A DNA stretch of 64,000 bases, taken from assembly GCA_903813345.2 (NCBI GenBank), contig CAIIXF020000004.1, positions 19,267,513 to 19,331,512 on the forward strand. Reading direction: 5' to 3'. Origin of the DNA: Owenia fusiformis (Eukaryota; Annelida; Polychaeta; Sabellida; Oweniidae). Below the pieces are notes generated by a model. That model was not told the DNA's origin. It did not search any database and saw only the letters and a program-made list of their open reading frames with translations. This document shows positions 49,601-58,600 of this stretch, piece by piece. The first letter of the stretch is position 1. Each line of letters starts with the position of its first letter. The translations under genes and the position numbers were made by a program.

Positions 49601-52600
49601 TATGGCATAGTTGAATGATACGTTTAGAAACTAAAAAAACTAAGTGTAATGTATATAGAACTCTATAAATTGACATTAAATAATAACCTGCCAAGATTTA
49701 TTAAAAGTTCCAATATAGCAAATATCTGCCTTCATCAAAACTGGTCATTCTTAGTTCATCTGAGTAACCTGGTCATAACCGCGATATTTAAAACGCCGCC
49801 AAATCCGAACAAATCTACTAAGGGTTAGAGGAATTTCTAAATAGCTTTGGAATCTTTGTCATTTAAAGGACATGCGTTCATTAAAACTAGTCTTTCTTAG
49901 TTCTTCTAAGAAAGACTAGTTTTAAGAAGTAAATAGCCGCTATATTTAAATCGCCGCCGAATCTTAAGGAGTCCCGGCATTATGAACGAATCTACTAAAC
50001 GCAGTTTCGCGAACTGGATAAATGGTCAATTCTGGGAACAGAATCATAGATATAATGAAGAGGTTTCGCACAACAGGTTAACCAAATAGGGGGATATTGG
50101 AGTGAAACCCCCGGGAATAATCTCAGAGTTTAAAGATGACATACGCTTAATTATAATGTAAATTTATTCTGATGGTCAAAATCTACAAAAATGGCAGCCT
50201 CAGAATTTTTATATGATTCGAATAATATTAGGCCAATGTTCATTTCTGGAGAATTTAAACAATGTCATAGGAAGGTGGCAAGCAAAATACGTAATTATGT
50301 CTGGTATCGTCTAAGCCTTTGGGGTTCCCCACCTCTTGGGTTAGCTGAAACGTACCCGTATTCGTATATTTCATTACGTTTACGAATACGGTATTTCGAT
50401 AATTTTTGTTTCGCAGTACGTTTTTTGAAGTACGTAATTTTGAACGCATCTCAATCTGCGGCTATTATTATTGCCATGGGCTTTCACTAGTTGAAAGCCC
50501 ATGGTATTGCGAACTAGTGTCAAATAAATGGCCTCGTTTGCTCTCAGGTTCCAATTCGTCGGTAGTCTAAGCTTTTAAAATCCCACCTCCATTCGAATTT
50601 TTGGTAATGCAAAAATAGGCATTAACCTTTTTCATCCCAAAGAGGGTCATTTATTAATTTTATTTAATCACTTTCAAAATAAACGATTTCTAGGTTTACA
50701 CTAACTAATTCAGTGAAAAGTAAACTTTGTAGAATATTTAATTTTATGAGTCATAACTCAGATAGGCTTAGATAGTGTTCATAAATGCAGTGACTCCATT
50801 ATGCTACAAAATACGTAAACAATTTTGTTATAGGTAGAAGTTTCTTTTGAGAATATTAAGATTGCACTAAGTGTGTATTGACTTAACATAAAAATATACA
50901 CCATTGACTGTATATCTAAAAACTTCCAAGTTGACAACCAGAATGCAAGATGGCCGCCGAAAGGTTAATCAGCTCAAGAACTTCTTACCATGTAATATGT
51001 GTGAAATTTAAAGTAAATCTGTCTCATGATTTTCCTGGAATCGTGATAACAAGAAAGTGCATAAGACCTCAACCGCACGCCGTCCTCCCGTTAAGCTGAC
51101 GGCAATATCATACCTTTTTTAGGTGCGATAAAAGCCTTCTTTAACTGTTAACAACGCCAACTAAATAACAAAATACATTTTGACCCAATTATCTAGCGTG
51201 AATTCATCTTTTAAGGGGTCAAATATGGGACATCAAGTACTGTATTTCATAGGATGGGCCAAGAAAATAATGTTGGCCCATATTGTAGGGCCTCTTTAGT
51301 GGGCCTTTTGGGCCTTACTTGACCTTTTTGGGCCTTATTTTTTCAATGTTATGCCAAATTTTCAAAAAGCTGGCCATAAATTTTCAGAATTTTGGCACAA
51401 ATTTTGGTTTTAGGGCCCTAAAAAGTTTTTCCTCGCAAGTGCGGATATTTTTTCATGACTTGAAGTGTGGGCCCCCCTTGTTAGCTTCCGGATCCGCCAC
51501 TGTCTTTTACAATACAATTTTTTTTTGGGGGGGGGGGGTTGCGGGGGGGGGGGGGGGGGGGTTCGAGCCCCCCCCCCTTACAAAAAGCTGGCTACGGGTA
51601 TGAATAACAATAGTAAAATGCTAATGGACTTCATGAGACCAACATATCTTGTAACTGGAACTGAATATATGTTGAAAGCAATACAAGTTATGGGGAAAAT
51701 ACGTCGAATTATACGAAATACTTACGTCTTCTGCTAGCCAAAATGGCCTCAGCCGGGACGAATCTAAATTGCGAATGGTCTATGTGGAACGAAACTGTAG
51801 CAATTTCTATCAATGCAATATCATTTATGGAATAAATAGTCTAAATAGTCGATCAAAGATCATTTATAATTCAAATAACCATGCATAAAGAATTTGTTTT
51901 CAGTGAAGTCGAGAAGAATTGAGTCCATCTGAACCGACGCTCAATCACTTTGTCCATTGGTGTCAAACGTCACGCACGTTAGAATTTTATTGGTTCTATT
52001 CTATTTTCTGCATACAATAATTGACGAAATTTTCTGAACTGTGAAACTGAGATTAGACAAAGCAATAAAAATCAGTGCTTGGCACTCCTGACAAGACTAT
52101 TGACATAACCATTAACATAAGGACAAGATGTACATCTTTTATAACGTGCGTAATTGCTTGACACGAACACTTTTATCACATATAAATTAAGCTATGGTGT
52201 CAAAAAACAGATTAATGACGAAAACAACCACAATATTTGCTGATTCCAGATGAATGTTCCCTTTCTTACATTTAGGTGTGTGTGAAAATCGTTTTATATC
52301 AGCGAGAAATTTAAGTAATTCGTTAATGCGAGAGTATGGCGGATTAACGTGCGTAACGAAGTTTGACACCAATCTTCGAGCAACTTATAAAGACCATATT
52401 GCCGCTTCAGAGTTGAAACTTACCACTGGATCTATAACATCGCGTAAATGTGTAAATAAAATACAATTTCATTTACACATGTGATCGCGCATTTTGTATG
52501 AAAATAGGCTTTCTAACGTGCGTGACGAGTTTGACACGAAAAACGATAATGCACGCAACTGAGCATAAAAATTATTTTCCATATATACTTCATATAGCAT

Positions 52601-55600
52601 TGAACACAATGAGAGCTCGGTGTATCCTCCTTTCGAAAAAACACTCATCTGCCTTTTTGTAAAAATAATCAGCCTGGAGCTCATGAATAATGTGCGTGAT
52701 GGTGTTTGACACCATGCATCACGCACGTTAGTTCTAAATTGACATTGTCTTATTTTTCGAGTATGGTAGATTTATTATCTGAAAACGAAATGATTCACAT
52801 AGGTAACCTCTGTAGACTTGTGGCAACACATTTTTCCGCCTCATTTCCAGAAAGAAAGATCCAGGGGATGTATCTCTGATGTACCCCCCAAAATTGCTTA
52901 AAAAACTGCAAAAACAGCTGGACACGAAGCCCAAAAAAGTGAATAACTTCAACAAATTTTAACATTTTCACCTGATATTATCCTCAGTATCTTTTTGACC
53001 TCTACTGAGTTGAATAAAATAATCGTTTTTGGCTATACTTCTCAAAATGTTGAGATATCGAGCATGTAATATTTGAACTTTTGAGTGACGAACTTTTGAA
53101 AAAGACCCAACTCCGAGTTAAAATTTCTACGCCTTCCCTGCGGCCTGTAGTTTTTCTACGCTCGCCGCAGAAATTCACCGATTTAATTGATCTGCGGTCG
53201 ACTTGCGGCCGCCGTGCGACAAATGTGACTGGGGTGTAATACCCATTATAAAACTTACGTAACCCAATGCGCCAAAACACATAACAACCAGATTCAACCA
53301 GACAAAGAACCACAATTCCGACTGCGATGTCAAACTGCCACAACACAATCGAGCACAACCCAATTATAAACCAACACAATACAGCCAACAAGATAAACAC
53401 AACTAGACTTAACCAAATACTCAATTAATTATACTCGATTAAATCAAACAATCAAAACACAATCTATGAAACTGTGATATCAGTATATCCAATTAAGCTT
53501 CTCTAAATAGAGACAACAATCAACCGGGCAACCACACAACACAATCGTTGACCACCCGAAATATACTCCCCCCCTTCCCGATCAGCATAAGGTTTCTGCT
53601 GAACATATCCTGGACCACCAACAATGAGGAACGATATAGAAGTACAGATTCTAACCCTTTTTGAAGTTCCGTCTACTTCATTAAAGTAAGGTCGTCTGAA
53701 CTATTTGTTCGTTAATATGTTTATTTTCTGAAATATATTAGTTATGATCACTCAATCACTCGATTAACGGTATGCTATGAAAACTATTTTTAATGTTTTT
53801 AACTGATGCATTCACTGCATTATTTTCTTGCACTTTGGAGATATTTTCAGATTCTTGCGAAATTGCGTCTTGGAATATCTGCTTGAGAGATGTTTCTCTG
53901 TAAACACAAATTTCTATCAACAATTCACAAACTCTGATGGTACATTGTATTCTCGAATAACATATCGTTAAGAATGTTCGAGCTTTGTGACGGACCCGAT
54001 GCAGAAAACGTAATCCTTCATTTTAAGGGGGGTTTTTACCACACATGGCGAACACTGCCGAGCACTCACAACTAATCCCATGAAAGACATGCTTCGAAAT
54101 CTGTCCTTAATTGTACAATGCCCCACTTTATTAATTTGAACTAAAAATGATGAGATCTGACTACGTGCGATCGTTTCTTTATGTCATTTGATTTAATCCT
54201 GGCTGCCTGTGTTATTCCGCCAAGGTTAAAAAGCGAGTGACTAAATGAATAAACCAAAAATCCAAACCAGAGGCGTTTTTAAATCCCGACTAGATTATGT
54301 TCCTTGGTACAAAATTATCATATGTAGCTTAACGTATGACATTCAGGACACCTGTTTAAAATAGAAAACATCTTACAGAATGAGAAAAGCCTACATAATC
54401 TATTTCGTAACATTACGTCAAAGTAACTATAGAAATAGTTGTGAAACAATAAATACAAGTGTTTAATTTCAGAAGCACATTCGCCTGCGCAAAAGCAACC
54501 TTTAGCCCCTTCTATTGGGCTACGTGGTAACGCCTTTCATGTTTGAATTGTAAAGAGAAAAAAATATTTCTAGGGCTGCAGATGTCCAATTCCTCACTTT
54601 TCTAAGTTTTGCCATTTACAATAAGTAGGAAATTGCAACAAATCATGTAAAGTACAGAATATGCATCCATCTGAAGTTCTAACAAAAATATAAGTTAATA
54701 AATAGAAAATTGAATTTAACTTTATTGAACACAAAATTGGTATCTTCTTCGAAAATATTGGGACAGTTCGTAGGTGCAGAAAATAAAGGAACCCGTTTTG
54801 GAGTTGAGGCTACCAAACATATAGAGGGATGTATGATATTGGAAAATAATGTATCCTTTTAAAAACAAATGTTAAAATAAATTATAGAAAAGGTGTCCAT
54901 TCGCCAGTACTTTTTTCAAAATACCCGTTCATTTGTAATTGTCTGTCTTTCATCGGTTTGCCCCTCTTGATTTTATCAGGACCGCCCGCGTCAGTGGGTT
55001 ATCTTCACTGGAACCAGACTATATTCTTGTCCGACGCATGAGAAAAATGATAATATCAATACTTTTGCAAATGCGGCGTTCCCCTTTTGCTTTTGCAAAT
55101 GTTGAAAATTGAATGTGAATTGTAACCCCGGGAGTGTAACATTGCTCAGAGGGACTCGATCCCTTAAAACAATTGGACCACAATTTCATTCGTACCTTAT
55201 TCGCAGAATCGATGGTACAGCTGTAGTAACACCAAGTAGTAACACTATGTTATTTCTAAATGATAAATGTCAAATATTACATTGCTTTTGCGAGACCTCT
55301 ATGGGGACCTCATCAACTTTGAATAAATGTTTCATTTTTCCCCCTTGGAGCCCCTGGGTTTGATACCAATCATAATACATTGTACATCTTCTAAATTACC
55401 GCTAGTGACAAATTGAATGATTGTATTTTGATTTTCACTTTACAAATGTAACATACAATCCTGAGGTTACAATAAAGACATATAAAACTGTTTTATATGT
55501 CTGTACACAAAGACAATGGGATATGATGTAGTTTCGTGTTACCAGGTTTATCAATCCTATAGTCACTTCATATATAAAAACGTATTTCTCATTTATCAAT

Positions 55601-58600
55601 CGCCAAACTATTGCTGGGGTGTACATATAATTTTGATTGCTGTTAGCTAACCGCGGGACGCACAAATTAGCTCGATCACAATTTCTTTGATAATGAATTG
55701 AGCTGTATGTCAAAACTAATTAGGTGCTTTCCCAAGTAGAAATTCACCAATCAGAAAACGTACATATTTGAAGAAAGATATGCATGATGGGATTGAAAAG
55801 GATGCCGTTTGTTGATTAAACTACTCACCTATAGTAACATTCCCGGGGGAAATCCTCCCGGGGACAGATTAATGTTCCCTCTATTGACCAAACTTGGTAC
55901 TATACTCCACTCCACCTTTTGTAAATAAGGTCCACATATGCATTAAAAGAAGCTTTAAAAGACAATATACATGATACTAAATGGAATGTACAATTTAGCT
56001 GTATTATACAATATAATATGGTGGAAATGAAAGCTTTGACAATTATTGACTGGGTGAGGGCATGTATTCAAGCTGAGGACATGATTATTGATCGCCTTTT
56101 TACCTCACGTCAGACTCATGCAAAAATCTCACCTTTATTTTCTGCATTTTACATTTTTTCTCATCAAAATTCTACTAAAGTGTCTCATTTATTTATATTA
56201 GTCAACAAAGAGAACCATGAGCTTGTAATTGCATCTTCTAATAACTCATATATTCCTACTGCTGCTGCTGCTGTTGCTTCTCTTTTTTGCTGTGCTGCGT
56301 TATTATAAGGATGAATTTTAAACATCCTAGATTAGATATTGCAAAAATGCTACATTAAAAGAAATGTAATTATTTTACACCATTATTTGTATTATTACTG
56401 AACTACAAATTTTTTAAAGTAAGACAATAGTGGAGATTGAACCCAAATAAAACGTGAATCAATAAGTTATGACCAAAAACGAGTTGAAAACCACATATTT
56501 ATTTCTGCAATAAAATCGTCAAAATGGCCGCCAGAAAACAAGATGGCCACCCAAAAGTTAATCAGCTCTAGGGACAGAGATAAAATGATTAAGTTTCACA
56601 TGGCATTATTTGGTCATTTTTGGGTTACTGTACTCCCGGTTAAAAGTTGTATTTAACTATTAGAGTGATTTTCACTCCTTTTCAAAGCTTTAATATGTTC
56701 TATAACACTGAATTTTGCTTACGCATTTGGAGTGGATATTCACCTTTAATGAAAACAGAAGTTGATTATATATTGACCACCGGCGGATCCAAAATTTTGT
56801 GTTAGGGGGGGGGCGTGTGATAGTAATTGTGGGCGAAAAGTCAAATTTTGTAAAAAGCGATGAGGCAAAACACAAATTTTCTGACTTTTTAGGGGGGGGG
56901 GGGGGGCGTGCGCCCCCTACGCCCCCGTCTAGATCCGCTGGTGTTGACGGAATGTTGTGTTAGGTGTGTGTTAGGTCTTCTATTATTTTTTTCAACCGAT
57001 ATGCTTCGTAGATATGAGATCTTTTAAGAAAGGAGCATTGTCACCAATGTGCAAAAGTCAATGTTTTGCTATAAATCTGGCAACAATAGTACACAACTTA
57101 TGGATAAGGTTTGTATCAAGCAAAAATTCAAGCAAATATTCAAGTTTACATCCAATTTACTGGTTTACACTTAGTTTTCATCAGACCTTGGTGTGTACTT
57201 TGATGTAACTAACCTCAAGTACTACTTTTTTCATGGCCTGACTTCGTCGCTAACATGCTAAATATAAGAGTTAGCTGACGTTTGGGAGTCTGACTTACCT
57301 TCTAAAGGTTAGAACCCGAATCTTAATGAAACCATATCACCTTTGTTCCGTCAACCATGGAGCATTTGCCACGACATCCAAGAGGTAAATCATGGACCGA
57401 GAAAATGAATGATTTCCTTGTAAGTTCCAGAAGTTTCAATACGAAAAATTACCGAACATATTAGTCTATATGTGAAAACCGAATATTTGTTCGTTGTTTT
57501 CACGATTTACAGGTTCGTTTGTTCTTCAATGTTTTGGTCTAAATTATAAAGCATCACCAACAGGTCTTACTCTATTAATCGACTAATACAGCAGACGGCT
57601 CATATTTCTACGTAGCATTTCATTCAGACCAATAGTGGGAGTGTAGATCACGCAGTTTCGTTCGTTGCGTACTTCACTTGAAATTGGTAATTTTAAATAT
57701 TGACTACTTCACTCAGCTTGGCGGATGTAGAACATTGCTTAATATTCTTTTAATTTTCACACCAGACATGCTTGGTTGACACGTCAACAAAGTAAAGTTC
57801 AAGGGTCAATGCGTTATTTCGTGATAACTACAACGCCTTCCCGGAAGTCAACATTGATGAAAAATGAAAAAGTCGGAAAAGCATTTACACTAATTTCTAT
57901 CAAATGATATGTTTATGCATCATCATCGACGCAACAAAGGTGATATGGTTTCATTAAGATTCGGGTTCTAACCTTTAGAAGGTAAGTCAGACTTCCAAAC
58001 GTCAGCTAACTCTTACATTTAGCATGTTAGCGACGAAGTCAGGCCATGAAAAAAGTAGTAAATAGGTATTTACAGTGGCAGTGGTATTTGTAGTGTACAA
58101 AAATTGACCAGTACTCTCCCCCCCCCAAAAAAAAATACAGCGCATATCATGATCATATAATATTGCCTTTTCATTTCATATAGATGATGAATCATCTGAT
58201 GGAAAGATACCGAGATGATGGGATACATAAGAAGTACTTCAATTTCAAAATCAACATAGCATCTTGAGCCTTATCACCTAAGTTACATGTGACTCACTCC
58301 ACCTACTCCTGAAACTTGCAAAACAAACTTTAGGAAGTGCAAAACTAACCTGAAGCCAAGATGGCTGACATTTTTAACTTTCAAAATAAAAAATAAAACT
58401 CACTTTATAAAGTATTTTTGGCCGTTCTGTGCTATGGCTGAAGTCCAGCCGGGGGGCAAATGCGCCTCACCATCGAGGGTGGTGTCTACGCTGTGTTGCC
58501 GGAAGTGTTGAGTCTGGGGTTTGGGGGTAGCGAGAGGGGTTTGTTGAAAAGCAGCAGGAGAGCTGACACTCCGAGTATGTACGGGTACGATAGGTAAACT

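Noticed and set aside
51960-52731. Ordinary ~180-bp satellite
   Set aside because: Only the 23-27-bp motif aligns between units; the intervening DNA does not.
53002-53424. 140-codon hydrophobic minus-strand frame resembling a membrane protein
   Set aside because: Arises from an A/C-biased tract; hydrophobicity follows from T/G-rich codons. No acceptor, donor or known domain.
56018-56308. 96-codon plus-strand frame ending in an Ala run
   Set aside because: No family resemblance; the Ala run comes from a short GCT repeat. Left unannotated, though an orphan gene cannot be excluded.
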